Assembly (NCBI GenBank): GCA_019636475.1
Contig: JAHBXN010000005.1
Span: forward strand, 62,001 to 126,000
DNA: 64,000 nt
From: Phycisphaerae bacterium
GTDB taxonomy: Bacteria > Planctomycetota > Phycisphaerae > UBA1845 > UTPLA1
Direction: 5' to 3'
Shown here piece after piece: positions 9,716-18,882 of the stretch. Both the position numbers and the translations under genes were made by a program. Numbering within the stretch: position 1 is the stretch's first letter; every line of letters begins with the position of its first letter. Under the pieces are notes generated by a model that saw only the letters and a list, made by a program, of their open reading frames with translations, was not told the origin of the DNA and searched no databases.

Positions 9716-10840
9716 ATGAGAACAGATCGATTGAACCGGCTTATCATTTCAATATCGTGGCTGGCTGGCGTCCATTTGGCTTGCGGCGCGCTGGCCGGTA
9801 CGGAGGGCATTCCCACAACGGCGCCGACATCAAAGAAAGTCCGCATTCGGGGTTTCGAGCTCGAATCACGCCATCTGCTCGTCGATGGAATTGATCGAGA
9901 GTACCTGCTCTTTGTCCCCTCAGAAAGGCCGAACGCCAGTGACGCTCCGCCCATGCCGCTCGTCATGATGCTGCACGGCGGCGGCGGCAATGCAAGGCAG
10001 GCCGCCGACGAACTCACAGAGGGCCGCTGGATGGAATTGGCCGAACGCGACCGTTTCTCCGTCGCTTTCCCACAGGGCGTCGGCAATCATTGGAATGACT
10101 GCCGCAGTGACGACACTCGCGTGACCGGTGCGATCGCCAACGATACGAAGTTCCTGCTTAAAATGATTGACGACATCGCCGGTGCGCTCCCAATCAACTC
10201 AAAACAAATCTATGCCGCGGGCGTATCCAACGGTGGCATGATGTCTTTCCGGCTGGCGATTGAACTGCCCGAGCGTTTGGCCGCGGTTTGCTCCTGCGTC
10301 GGCTCCGTCGCGGCCAACTCCGAGTGCCGGACTCCGACAACGCCAGTCCCCATACTCTACATGGTCGGCACAAATGATCCGCTGATGCCCTACGGCGGTG
10401 GTCCCATTGCTCCCTCAGCGCGCAATCCGCTTGGACGCGGCACGGTCCTGTCTGCCATGCAAACTCTCGACTTCTGGCGCACCGTCAATCATGCCGACGC
10501 AACGCCAACGATCGAACACCTGCCCGATTCGAACAAGGACGACGACAGCTATGTTGTCATAACAGCATGGCGGCCCGATCTCAGTGATGCCGATCCGGCG
10601 CGGACTGGCGGCACGGCATCAGGCGAGACCGGCTCGCACACCCGTCGCACCCAGAAAAACGCGGATGCCTCAGGCGTAACCGCGGAAGTGGTCTACTACG
10701 AAATGATCGGCGGCGGCCACGGCTGGCCCGGCGGAAGGCAGCATGGACTCCTTTATCAGCGGATCGTCGGCAGGAAAAACCTCGATTTCAACGCGACTGA
10801 CGAAACCTGGAAGTTCTTCTCCCGCCACGCGAAGCAGTAA
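9716..10840 (+). CDS. Secreted PHB-depolymerase/LpqC-like alpha/beta-hydrolase
   Basis: Predicted exported serine esterase of the LpqC/poly(3-hydroxybutyrate) depolymerase-feruloyl esterase group. The 374-residue protein starts with a signal peptide (hydrophobic stretch at about residues 9-27). It shows the oxyanion segment MLHGGGG, the nucleophile elbow GVSNGGM (Ser), a VGTNDPLMPYGG segment carrying a likely acid residue, and a late GGGHGWPGG carrying the probable catalytic His. The loop of about 35 residues before that His is polar and low in complexity. The start is ATG with AGAGGG about 10 nt upstream. It converges with alaS, leaving only 30 nt. The substrate is not deducible; polyester or acylated plant polysaccharide are the usual possibilities. 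Confidence 0.85.
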   Translation: MRTDRLNRLIISISWLAGVHLACGALAGTEGIPTTAPTSKKVRIRGFELESRHLLVDGIDREYLLFVPSERPNASDAPPMPLVMMLHGGGGNARQAADELTEGRWMELAERDRFSVAFPQGVGNHWNDCRSDDTRVTGAIANDTKFLLKMIDDIAGALPINSKQIYAAGVSNGGMMSFRLAIELPERLAAVCSCVGSVAANSECRTPTTPVPILYMVGTNDPLMPYGGGPIAPSARNPLGRGTVLSAMQTLDFWRTVNHADATPTIEHLPDSNKDDDSYVVITAWRPDLSDADPARTGGTASGETGSHTRRTQKNADASGVTAEVVYYEMIGGGHGWPGGRQHGLLYQRIVGRKNLDFNATDETWKFFSRHAKQ

Positions 10841-10870
10841 CCCCACGCCGGATTCGACCGGCAAATCGCA

Positions 10871-13783
10871 TCATCCGAGCTGTCCGGTCAGTCGTTCACA
10901 TGCCACAGCCACGGCATCACCAATCTTCGAAACGTCCGGGCCGCCGCCCTGTGCCATATCTGGACGGCCGCCCCCCTTGCCGCCGACGACCGGCGCGATC
11001 GCCTTGATCAGATCACCCGCCTTCACGCCCCGGCCCACGACGTCCGGCGTTACCGCCGCCAGCAGTGTCACCTTCCCGCCTTCGTCGCTCGCGAGCAGCA
11101 CCGCCGCCGATCCGGCCCGCGAACGAAGTGAATCCGCCGCAGCGCGGAGTTGATCCGCCGTCGCGCCGGCCAGCGCGCCGCAGATTATCGAAACGCCGCC
11201 GGCTTTTGTCGCGTTCGCCAGCAGTTCATCGACGTGAGACATCACCGAGGCGGTCCCGGCCTTGGCGGCTTCTTTCTGCGCGTGTTTCGCTTTTTCCATC
11301 AGGTGGGCGATATCAGCACGCATGCGCATCTTCTCAACGACCGGCACCGCGTTTTCATTGATGAACGCCGTGATCTCCGCGATTCGCTGGGGGAGTGCGG
11401 CGGAATCAGCCTGAGCGGCATCCTTCAACAACCGTGCCAGCGCCGTGGCATGTTGTTCCACCCGCCTCGCGTGTTCGCCCGTGACCCCGACGACGCGGCG
11501 AATGCCCTTGGAAACTGCCGATTCTTCAATCAGACGGAAACGGCCGATCTCGCCCGTGCGCTTCACATGCGTGCCGCCACAGAATTCGACGGAATATCCC
11601 ATCCACTTCGCATTCTTCGGATCCTGCAGCATCTCGTCGATCGGCGCGCCGATCGAGACCACGCGCACTTTCTCCGGATATTTCTCGCCAAACACCGCCC
11701 GCAGCGTATCAATCTGCCGAGCCTGCGATTGTTCAACCTCATTCTCCGAGTAAACCGGCAGATCGTGATTGATCTGTTCAACGGTGAGAGATTCGATCTT
11801 GGCGAGTTCACCCTCCGTTATCGCGGCGTTGTGCGACAGGTCGAAGCGGGTCTTCTCGTCATCAACGAGTGACCCTTTCTGCTGAACATGTTCGCCGAGA
11901 ACTTCACGCAACGCCCAGTTCATGATGTGCGTCGCTGTGTGGTTCTTCATGATCTGCTGCCGGATCGGATCGACCACCAGCGAGCAGCTCTGCCTCTCCG
12001 TCACATGGCCCTTCGTGAGCACACCGAAATGAACGATCGCCGGACCATATCGCTTGACGGTTTTGACCTGAATCTCACCGCTGGCCGTGCTAATGCGGCC
12101 GGTGTCCGATACCTGTCCGCCTTGTTCGGCATAGAAGCAGGTCCGCTCCGTCGTCACATGGACGCGGCTGCCAACCGTCGGAGGCTCGCCGTCCAGATAA
12201 TCGCACGCGGTGATCACACTCTCACATGCCGGGCTGTCGGAATACTTCCCCGAATCATCGCACGCGGAAAGCCCCGACAGGAATTCGGTCCCCGGTTCCT
12301 CGAATTGATCGCGCGAACCCTTGCCGCCGGTCCGAGCCCTCTCCCTCGCCGCCTCCATCAACCTCTCATACTCCCCGATGTCGACGGTAAGGCGCTGTTC
12401 CTCGGCCATGAGTTCCGTCAGGTCGATCGGAAAGCCGTACGTGTCGTGCAGCTTGAAGGCATCTTCGCCGCCAATGCGGCCGTGGTGATGCTTGCGCGCA
12501 TACTCGGCGGCCTCGTTGAATAACGCGATGCCGCGATCGAGCGTTCGCCCGAAGGATTCCTCCTCGTCGCGCAGGATGGCCGCGACATGTTCAACGTTCT
12601 TGCCGCCGTGGGCTGATTTCAGTTCAGGGAATGCCGCGCCCATCGCCTCGGCCACCGCCGGCACCAGCCGGCACATGAAAGGCTCGCGCGTGCCGAGGTA
12701 TTGCCGGCCATAACGCACGGCGCGCCGCAGGATGCGCCGCAATACATAGCCGCGCCCTTCGTTGCCCGGCACCGCGCCATCCGTCAACGCAAACGTCAGC
12801 GTACGGATGTGATCCGCCACCACGCGATACGCGATATCGCTCATCACCGCGGCGCGTTCGACGTCGCTCCGCGGATCAGCCCCGGCGTCCCTCACTTCCA
12901 ATCGCCCTGTGTACGCGCCCGAACCGGTGACGGTCTGAATCGCCGCGAAGATCGGAGCGAAAACATCTGTGTCATAGTTGCTGAATTGCCCCAGTCGGCC
13001 GGCTTGCATGCCCTGAATCACTGAGCAGATCCGCTCGAAGCCCATGCCCGTATCGACGTGCTTGGAAGGCAGCGGCGTCAGCCTCCCGTCACTTCCGCGG
13101 TTGAACTGAATGAACACGAGGTTCCATATTTCCATCACACGGGCGTCGCCGGCATTGACCAGCCGTCCCCCGCTCTTGTCCGGCGTCAGGTCGATGTGAA
13201 TCTCGCTGCAAGGGCCGCACGGACCGCTGTCACCCATCTCCCAGAAGTTGTCCTTCTTGTTTCCTGGATGCACCCGTTCAGGAGGCAGAATCTTCAGCCA
13301 CAGTTCGCGGGCCTCGCTGTCAGGCTCAAGTCCCTCGCCCGCGTCGCCCTGAAAGTACGTCGCGTGCAGCCGATCGGCCTCAAGTCCCCACACATTCGTC
13401 AGGAGGTCCCATGCCCATGCGATCGCTTCCTTCTTGAAATAATCGCCGAATGACCAGTTGCCAAGCATCTCGAAAAACGTGTGGTGATACGTGTCATGTC
13501 CCACGTCGTCCAGATCATTGTGCTTCCCCCCGGCACGAATGCACTTCTGCGTGTTGGCCGCCCGCGTCGGCATGCCCGGCGTCGCGCCGGGCCATTTATC
13601 GACATCCGGTTCGCGCTGGCCCAGAAAGATCGGCTTGAACTGATTCATGCCGGCGTTCGCGAACATCAGAGTCGGATCGTCCTGAGGCACGCAGGAAGAT
13701 GACGGCACGAATGTGTGCGCGCACTTTTGCCGGAAATAGTCAATGAACTCCTGGCGAATCTGAGAAGATGTTCGTTGCTTCAT
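10871..13783 (-). CDS. alaS: Alanyl-tRNA synthetase
   Basis: Charges tRNA-Ala and hydrolyses mischarged Ser/Gly-tRNA-Ala. The class II catalytic core opens the protein (FIDYFRQKCAHTFVPSSS, then NAGMNQFKPIFLGQ). The editing domain has HTATH near residue 614 and CGGTH near 733, which hold the zinc-type ligands, and a C-terminal GGGRPDMAQGGG segment ends the DHHA1-like domain. I take the ATG at 13783 (MKQRTSS), giving 970 residues; 39 further codons are open upstream but have no family similarity. It is about 95 residues longer than the E. coli enzyme, with part of the excess before the editing domain. It converges with the esterase gene. Confidence 0.97.
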   Translation of the reverse strand: MKQRTSSQIRQEFIDYFRQKCAHTFVPSSSCVPQDDPTLMFANAGMNQFKPIFLGQREPDVDKWPGATPGMPTRAANTQKCIRAGGKHNDLDDVGHDTYHHTFFEMLGNWSFGDYFKKEAIAWAWDLLTNVWGLEADRLHATYFQGDAGEGLEPDSEARELWLKILPPERVHPGNKKDNFWEMGDSGPCGPCSEIHIDLTPDKSGGRLVNAGDARVMEIWNLVFIQFNRGSDGRLTPLPSKHVDTGMGFERICSVIQGMQAGRLGQFSNYDTDVFAPIFAAIQTVTGSGAYTGRLEVRDAGADPRSDVERAAVMSDIAYRVVADHIRTLTFALTDGAVPGNEGRGYVLRRILRRAVRYGRQYLGTREPFMCRLVPAVAEAMGAAFPELKSAHGGKNVEHVAAILRDEEESFGRTLDRGIALFNEAAEYARKHHHGRIGGEDAFKLHDTYGFPIDLTELMAEEQRLTVDIGEYERLMEAARERARTGGKGSRDQFEEPGTEFLSGLSACDDSGKYSDSPACESVITACDYLDGEPPTVGSRVHVTTERTCFYAEQGGQVSDTGRISTASGEIQVKTVKRYGPAIVHFGVLTKGHVTERQSCSLVVDPIRQQIMKNHTATHIMNWALREVLGEHVQQKGSLVDDEKTRFDLSHNAAITEGELAKIESLTVEQINHDLPVYSENEVEQSQARQIDTLRAVFGEKYPEKVRVVSIGAPIDEMLQDPKNAKWMGYSVEFCGGTHVKRTGEIGRFRLIEESAVSKGIRRVVGVTGEHARRVEQHATALARLLKDAAQADSAALPQRIAEITAFINENAVPVVEKMRMRADIAHLMEKAKHAQKEAAKAGTASVMSHVDELLANATKAGGVSIICGALAGATADQLRAAADSLRSRAGSAAVLLASDEGGKVTLLAAVTPDVVGRGVKAGDLIKAIAPVVGGKGGGRPDMAQGGGPDVSKIGDAVAVACERLTGQLG

Positions 13784-13865
13784 AGCCCGGCGATTATCGC
13801 GGGCTGCCCCCTTGTTCACAAGCCGTGCCGGTCGCTCGATCGCCCCCTCAACGTCGCAATGCGCC

Positions 13866-14189
13866 TCAATGGCCCCCGCCCGACAGATTAAGGCCCACAA
13901 TCCCCAGGATGATGAGCCCGAGCGAGGTCACCTTGACGGCCGTCACCGGTTCCTTGAAGTAAATGAATCCGGCGATCGCGATCAGAGCCACACCGCTTCC
14001 GGCCCAGATGGCGTAACCCACGCCGATCTCCATTCGCTTCGTCGCGAAACTCAGGAAGACGACGCTCGCAAGGTACAGAACGATCGTGACGATTGAAGGT
14101 ATCGGCTTCGTGAAACCGTTGGACAACTTCATCGCGATAACCCAGCCGGCCTCGCAGACAATGGCGATGATGAGATTTAACGCGATCAT
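13866..14189 (-). CDS. Small multidrug resistance (SMR) family transporter
   Basis: Four-helix proton-coupled inner-membrane exporter of 107 residues, the standard SMR length. The essential membrane glutamate is E13 in the first helix (IVCEAGWVIAMK). Later come YAIWAGSGVALIA and FKEPVTAVK, closer to the EmrE/QacE-type sequence (AIWSG) than to guanidinium exporters of the Gdx/SugE type. Family members act as antiparallel dimers; here only one gene is present, so a homodimer is likely. The start is the ATG at 14189; the reading frame is open further upstream but that part is not SMR-like. It lies 83 nt upstream of alaS on the same strand. The substrate cannot be told. Confidence 0.88.
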   Translation of the reverse strand: MIALNLIIAIVCEAGWVIAMKLSNGFTKPIPSIVTIVLYLASVVFLSFATKRMEIGVGYAIWAGSGVALIAIAGFIYFKEPVTAVKVTSLGLIILGIVGLNLSGGGH

Positions 14190-14231
14190 GGGCGGAGTAT
14201 GGTACCGCCGTCCGGACTGGAATGATACAAC

Positions 14232-14267
14232 GAGACACGGCCTCGCCGCCGCGCGAGACCGTGCCTC
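14232..14267 (-). terminator. Strong hairpin after the thrombospondin-repeat gene
   Basis: Arms at 14232-14246 and 14253-14267 pair over 15 positions (two G-U type pairs) around a 6-base loop. It begins 36 nt past the stop of the upstream minus-strand gene and ends before the SMR gene. The T-content after it on the minus strand is low, so it may be a terminator without a proper U-tract. Confidence 0.5.
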
Positions 14268-14302
14268 ATGGTTCAGTCCATTGAGCGCCGTGGAGCGATG
14301 CT

Positions 14303-15634
14303 TCAGCCGCGTCTGGATCGCCGGCGCAGACTCCCGACACCGACCAGAAACAGAGGCGCCATCATGGCGGCCCCGCCACCCGCGCCACAAAGTCCCGCGT
14401 CGGGTCCATCCATTGGATCGCCGTCGGAGTTGTCATTGGCGTTGCTGTTCGAGTTGCCGTTGGAATTGTTGTTCGAGTTACTGTTTGAGTTACTGTTTGA
14501 GTTGCTGTTTGAGTTGCTGTTGCCGTTGTTGTTGTTGTTCTCGTTCGGAAGCGCGCCGGCTTCACAGGCGTCGCCGATGCCGTCGTTGTCCGAGTCTGAC
14601 TGACTGAAATTCGCGATCATGGGACAATTATCACAGGCGTCTCCCACGCCATCATCATCGGAATCCAGTTGATCGGGATTGGCAATCTGCGGACAGAGGT
14701 CGCATGCGTCGCCGATGCCATCCCCGTCCAGGTCTGACTGATCCGTATTGTGAGTCCACCAGCAGTTGTCGCAGGAATCTCCGACGCCGTCGCCGTCGCT
14801 GTCTGACTGGTCCGGGTTGACAACCGTCGGACAATTGTCGCAGGCGTCGATGACGCCGTCGCCATCGGTGTCCACCTCACACTCGTCCAGCACGCCGTTC
14901 TGATCGCAGTCCTTGCCCGGATCGAGCTGAATCTCGATCGTGTCGGCGACGTTGTTATGGTTGCAGTCGAGCAGATGACCCTCAATGCGGATCAACAAGG
15001 CGCGCGTATCATTCAGATTCACGCCGAGGCTCGAAAATGGATACCATGGAAGGCCTAGATTCGAACGATAGTACACTTGCTGCTGCGGAGTGCCCATGCT
15101 TCGGTCGGTCGCGATCACGAATTGCTGATTGACCGACGGATTCCATCGCGCGCCGATGTAGAAGTTCCCGGAATCGATGCGAATCTGTGACGCCGAAATA
15201 TTAAAGCCGTAGTAGTCATAACTATTCATTGCTGACAGGACTTGAACGGCGGGAATCTGCGCCACCAGCGTCCCCGGCAACCCGCCCAATCCGTCAGCCT
15301 TGAATACGACAATATCGAATTCCAGGGCGAGGTCAGCCGTTTGTGCCCGCCAGTTGATGCATACTGAATCGAGGATGTACGGATACACCGGCGGCGTGAA
15401 TCGCTGAACCGCGAACACCTCGTACAGGCTCAAACTTGGATTCAGGCCGTAATCCACCGAGTCATCCGAAAGCCCGAATCCGGACACGCAATTGGGCGAC
15501 GCGGCAGAAACGGCCTGCGGTCCGGTAATCACGTCCGCCTGAATTCGGGGCGCGCCCGAAAGTAAAACCCCGGCCGAAATCACCGCAATTGCGATTCTGT
15601 CCAGGCGGAACGATGAGCAAGTGTATTTGTGCAT
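14303..15634 (-). CDS. Secreted thrombospondin-type-3-repeat protein with Asn/Ser linker and C-terminal sorting tail
   Basis: Predicted exported calcium-binding protein of 443 residues. A signal peptide (about 1-33, ending PRIQA) is followed by a domain of about 190 residues I do not recognise. From about 243 to 358 come tandem thrombospondin type 3 units of the form DxDGDGxGDxCDNCP, each with paired Asp runs and Cys. Residues 360-401 are almost only Asn and Ser. The last 35 residues have a Cys-Gly segment, a hydrophobic stretch and an Arg-rich end, the layout of MYXO-CTERM/PEP-CTERM-like sorting tails. It is probably anchored to or exported through the outer envelope. It is divergent from ftsK and ends in a strong hairpin. 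Confidence 0.8.
   Translation of the reverse strand: MHKYTCSSFRLDRIAIAVISAGVLLSGAPRIQADVITGPQAVSAASPNCVSGFGLSDDSVDYGLNPSLSLYEVFAVQRFTPPVYPYILDSVCINWRAQTADLALEFDIVVFKADGLGGLPGTLVAQIPAVQVLSAMNSYDYYGFNISASQIRIDSGNFYIGARWNPSVNQQFVIATDRSMGTPQQQVYYRSNLGLPWYPFSSLGVNLNDTRALLIRIEGHLLDCNHNNVADTIEIQLDPGKDCDQNGVLDECEVDTDGDGVIDACDNCPTVVNPDQSDSDGDGVGDSCDNCWWTHNTDQSDLDGDGIGDACDLCPQIANPDQLDSDDDGVGDACDNCPMIANFSQSDSDNDGIGDACEAGALPNENNNNNGNSNSNSNSNSNSNSNSNNNSNGNSNSNANDNSDGDPMDGPDAGLCGAGGGAAMMAPLFLVGVGSLRRRSRRG
14475..14522. repeat. Four 12-bp tandem units coding Asn-Ser
   Basis: Units GAGTTRCTGTTT/G run head to tail at 14475-14522 and encode Asn-Ser repeats on the minus strand. Neighbouring sequence is a more diverged continuation. 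Such a tract is likely to vary in copy number. Confidence 0.75.
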
Positions 15635-15925
15635 GGCTATCCGAGACTCCCCAACGAGAGGCGATCAAACTCTGGCCTGGCCACCATGGCCCGCCTTACC
15701 CCGTTGTAAACAAGACCCCGTGCCAAACCCCTTCCCGGACCGCCCGCAAACCCAGGATTCCGCGATGATTCCGCGCAGAACCTGCCCGTCCAGATGCCTG
15801 CCGTATCTTGCCGATATTAAAGGACATACGTTCGCGGACGACCGCGTCCGTTTCATTCGCAAACCTTGCTGGCTGCGATGCTTAGTACGGCCGGCCCGAC
15901 GACTCATACGAGGAGCGCTCAGCCT

Positions 15926-18454
15926 GTGACGCCCGAAGATCGACGTGCCTTGATGTGGAGAAATTGCCGCCTGATCGGCGCATTGGTGTTCTATGCTTTC
16001 GCCTGGGTGGCTTTGCTCACATACAGTTCAACCGACTGGCCGAATCCCGCGATCTGGCCGCAATCCGATCCGGTCAGCAACGCCTGCGGCCGAGCCGGCG
16101 CCTGGTTTGCATTTCAATTCATGTATTACCTGGGTGTTGGGACGTTTCCGTTGTTTTTCATGCTGACAGTTGCCGCGTTGATGCAACTCATGCGCCGGCG
16201 CATCCGCGATATCGCATTGAGATGCACCGGATTGATGATGATCGTGTGCATTACGTCGGCTTCCGCGGCGCTGATTGACCCGACGCCGATCGACGGGCTG
16301 GTCGAAGGCCGCGGCGGAATCGTGGGTATTGCGATGGCGGAATTTCTCCGCACGAACCTTCAGACTTTTGGCGCGACGCTCGTTGTCGCGTTTGTCTATA
16401 TCGTTGGCTTCCTGCTTGCGGCCGACGAGGTGCTGATCTTTCTCCCGCGAATCATCCGATGGTCGCGCGAGCGTCTGATCGAGGCTGTGGCGGCGTTTCG
16501 TGGCGCGGGGCAGGTGCGTCGGACGCTGACCCCGGTGCTTGCGGGTGCAGGAAACAATGCACCGTCGTTCAGTGCGCCCGGCACGCGCCGCAAAAAAGAT
16601 ACGCCGAAGGACCGAGCCGAGCCGAACGAAACGGACGAAGAAGACATTGTTGAAACGAACGACGACGACGATACCGACTCGATCGAAGATGCCATCGATG
16701 AGACACTTCCGAACGAAGCGGACGAGGAGCCGGTCGATGCCGCGGAGGAACCTCCGGACAGTCCGATCAACCGCGACCTGGTCATTCGCATGTTGGGCAA
16801 GGATCGGGCCCAGGGCAAGACACCGCCGAGCGCCTGGCCGAAGGAACTCGGAGACTATGTCCTGCCACCGCTGACGCTGCTGGGCGATCCCGAAGTGAAA
16901 TACAGCGAGACACAGGAAGTCGTCGTCCGCGAGAAAGCGGAGATTCTTGAGCGCACCCTTCAGGATTTCCGAATTGACGTGCGCGTGGTGGAAATCGACA
17001 CCGGACCGGTCATCACGATGTTTGAATTGGAGCTCTCTGCCGGGACAAAAGTAAGCCAGATCGCATCGCTCTCAAATGACATCGCCCGAGCGCTCAAAGC
17101 GCCGGCCGTCCGCGTCGTGGCCCCCATTCCCGGCAAGAACACGGTCGGAATCGAAGTGCCAAACACGGACAAGGAGAAGGTGCGCATCAAGGAACTGATC
17201 ATGCTCGGCGGCGTGCGACCGACCAAGATGGCGCTGCCTGTGTTCATCGGTAAAGACGCCAGCGGAAACCCGCTGATTCAGGACATCGCGCGCATGCCGC
17301 ATATGCTCGTCGCCGGCACGACGGGGTCCGGAAAATCCGTCGCGATCAACACGCTCATCATGTCAATTCTCATGACGCAACGACCGGATCATGTGAAGCT
17401 GATTCTTGTCGATCCGAAAGTCGTGGAGCTGTCCATCTTCAAGGAGATTCCGCATCTGATGTGTCCCATCGTCACGGACATGCAGAAGGCGTCGATGATA
17501 CTTGAGTGGGCGACGCAGAAAATGGACGAACGGTACGAACTTCTCGCCGAAGCCGGCGTCCGCGATATCAAGGACTTCAACAATCTCGGCCGCGAAAAGA
17601 TCTATGATCGATTCCAACCCGCGACCGAAGAAGAGAAGATGCAGATTCCCACCCATCTTCCGTACATCGTGATCGTGATCGACGAATTGGCGGATTTGAT
17701 GATGACCAGCGGCAAGGAAGTCGAACTTTTCCTGAGTCGCCTGGCCCAGAAGAGCCGAGCCGTCGGTATCCACTTGATCGTCGCGACGCAGCGACCACAA
17801 GCCAACGTGGTCACCGGCCTGATCAAGAGCAATCTGCCCTGCCGCATGGCCTTTCGTGTCGCCAGCCGCATGGATTCCCGCATCGTGCTCGATCAGAACG
17901 GGGCCGAAGTGCTGATGGGAGAAGGCGACATGCTCTTTCTGCCGCCGGGCTCCTCCAAGCTCGTGCGCGCCCAGGGAACGTATATCGAGGACGACGAACT
18001 GCGCGCCGTGCTTGGTGACCTGGCTGAGAAAGCCCGGCCGCAATTCCATCATGAATTGCAGCGACTCACTCCCGGAATGTCGGAAGGCGACGGCGAGCGG
18101 GATCCACTATTCGACAAAGCCGTTGACATCGTCGTGGCAAGCAAGCGCGGCAGCGTGAGCCTGCTTCAGCGGCGTCTTGAGATCGGCTATTCGCGAGCCA
18201 GCCGGCTTATCGAACAGATGGCGACGGCGGGCATCGTGGGCGACTACAAGGGCAGTCAGGCCCGCGAAGTGGCGATCACCGAAAAAGAATGGGAAGACAT
18301 CAAACGACAGCGTGACCGTGAAGTGAATGAGGGCAACTTCCGAGCAGACATGGACGCCGATGAAGACGATCTCTACGGCTCCGCCGATCTGATGGACGAC
18401 GATGATGATGGCGTGCCGGACCTTATCGACGAGGCGGCCGACCTGAGAGACTGA
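15926..18454 (+). CDS. ftsK: FtsK/SpoIIIE DNA translocase
   Basis: Septal ATP-driven DNA pump that clears and resolves chromosome termini at division. The N-terminal quarter is membrane-embedded with several helices. An acidic linker (about 227-278) leads to the motor: Walker A GTTGSGKS at 464-471 (K470), Walker B IVIDELADLMM, and VATQRPQANVVTGLIKSN. The C-terminal gamma domain (SVSLLQRRLEIGYSRASRLI) would read polar KOPS-type sites. I choose GTG 15926 because AGGAG lies 10 nt upstream, giving 842 residues; ATG 15878 and TTG 15866 are in frame without such a site. An Asp-rich tail ends the protein. The linker is short beside E. coli FtsK. Confidence 0.95.
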   Translation: MTPEDRRALMWRNCRLIGALVFYAFAWVALLTYSSTDWPNPAIWPQSDPVSNACGRAGAWFAFQFMYYLGVGTFPLFFMLTVAALMQLMRRRIRDIALRCTGLMMIVCITSASAALIDPTPIDGLVEGRGGIVGIAMAEFLRTNLQTFGATLVVAFVYIVGFLLAADEVLIFLPRIIRWSRERLIEAVAAFRGAGQVRRTLTPVLAGAGNNAPSFSAPGTRRKKDTPKDRAEPNETDEEDIVETNDDDDTDSIEDAIDETLPNEADEEPVDAAEEPPDSPINRDLVIRMLGKDRAQGKTPPSAWPKELGDYVLPPLTLLGDPEVKYSETQEVVVREKAEILERTLQDFRIDVRVVEIDTGPVITMFELELSAGTKVSQIASLSNDIARALKAPAVRVVAPIPGKNTVGIEVPNTDKEKVRIKELIMLGGVRPTKMALPVFIGKDASGNPLIQDIARMPHMLVAGTTGSGKSVAINTLIMSILMTQRPDHVKLILVDPKVVELSIFKEIPHLMCPIVTDMQKASMILEWATQKMDERYELLAEAGVRDIKDFNNLGREKIYDRFQPATEEEKMQIPTHLPYIVIVIDELADLMMTSGKEVELFLSRLAQKSRAVGIHLIVATQRPQANVVTGLIKSNLPCRMAFRVASRMDSRIVLDQNGAEVLMGEGDMLFLPPGSSKLVRAQGTYIEDDELRAVLGDLAEKARPQFHHELQRLTPGMSEGDGERDPLFDKAVDIVVASKRGSVSLLQRRLEIGYSRASRLIEQMATAGIVGDYKGSQAREVAITEKEWEDIKRQRDREVNEGNFRADMDADEDDLYGSADLMDDDDDGVPDLIDEAADLRD

Positions 18455-18509
18455 GCGGTCGAACCTGACGCAGCGGAAAAAATTGCCGCCGTCCGCACGA
18501 TTCGTGCGA

Positions 18510-18746
18510 CTATTTGCAAATTGCCTCGCGCACGTTGGTGAGCGCCTGGTGCATCTGGACTTCGAAATTCGTCCATTCCGGGTCGAACCGCAATTCGCCG
18601 TGAATCGCTCTCAGTTGCGCAAAACGAGAAACCGCTTTTCCCAGCATCCGCATGGCCAATTCGATATTCAGCAGGGCTTGATGCAAATCGCCCGCCGTGA
18701 GTTCACCCGCTGTGGACGCGCTATCGCGATTCGTATCATTCGCCAT
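18510..18746 (-). CDS. Small conserved-looking hypothetical protein (78 aa)
   Basis: I do not recognise this protein. The ATG at 18746 has GGAGA upstream at good spacing, which is the main support for a real gene. The N-terminal 15 residues are polar (Asn, Asp, Ser, Thr); the rest is probably helical, with a regular hydrophobic pattern and no Cys except near the end. No signal peptide or membrane segment is seen. It lies between the converging ftsK and the minus-strand transferase gene, 136 nt after the latter, so it may be the last gene of the degT-transferase transcript. Confidence 0.6.
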   Translation of the reverse strand: MANDTNRDSASTAGELTAGDLHQALLNIELAMRMLGKAVSRFAQLRAIHGELRFDPEWTNFEVQMHQALTNVREAICK

Positions 18747-18882
18747 GTCTCTCCGCGCTCCTGTCGTATTTGTGGAATGTGACCGGCCGAACCCGGATAT
18801 TGCGTATCTTAGCTCTCCGGATGTGGAGTCGCAATTCGAGCGTGCTCCGGGCAATCAACCGCCCCGATTCGCTTTGGGGCCA

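Noticed and set aside
13784-13900. 39-residue N-terminal extension of AlaRS
   Set aside because: AlaRS proteins begin at the conserved SSQIRQEFIDYF region; the extension has no similarity and the ATG at 13783 fits.
14306-14410. PEP-CTERM sorting signal
   Set aside because: The tail has a Cys/Gly segment, hydrophobic run and Arg end but no PEP motif, so it is described only as a sorting-like tail.
15866-15925. Longer N-terminus for FtsK from TTG 15866 or ATG 15878
   Set aside because: Both lack a Shine-Dalgarno, whereas GTG 15926 has AGGAG at 10 nt; the extra residues look like non-coding translation.
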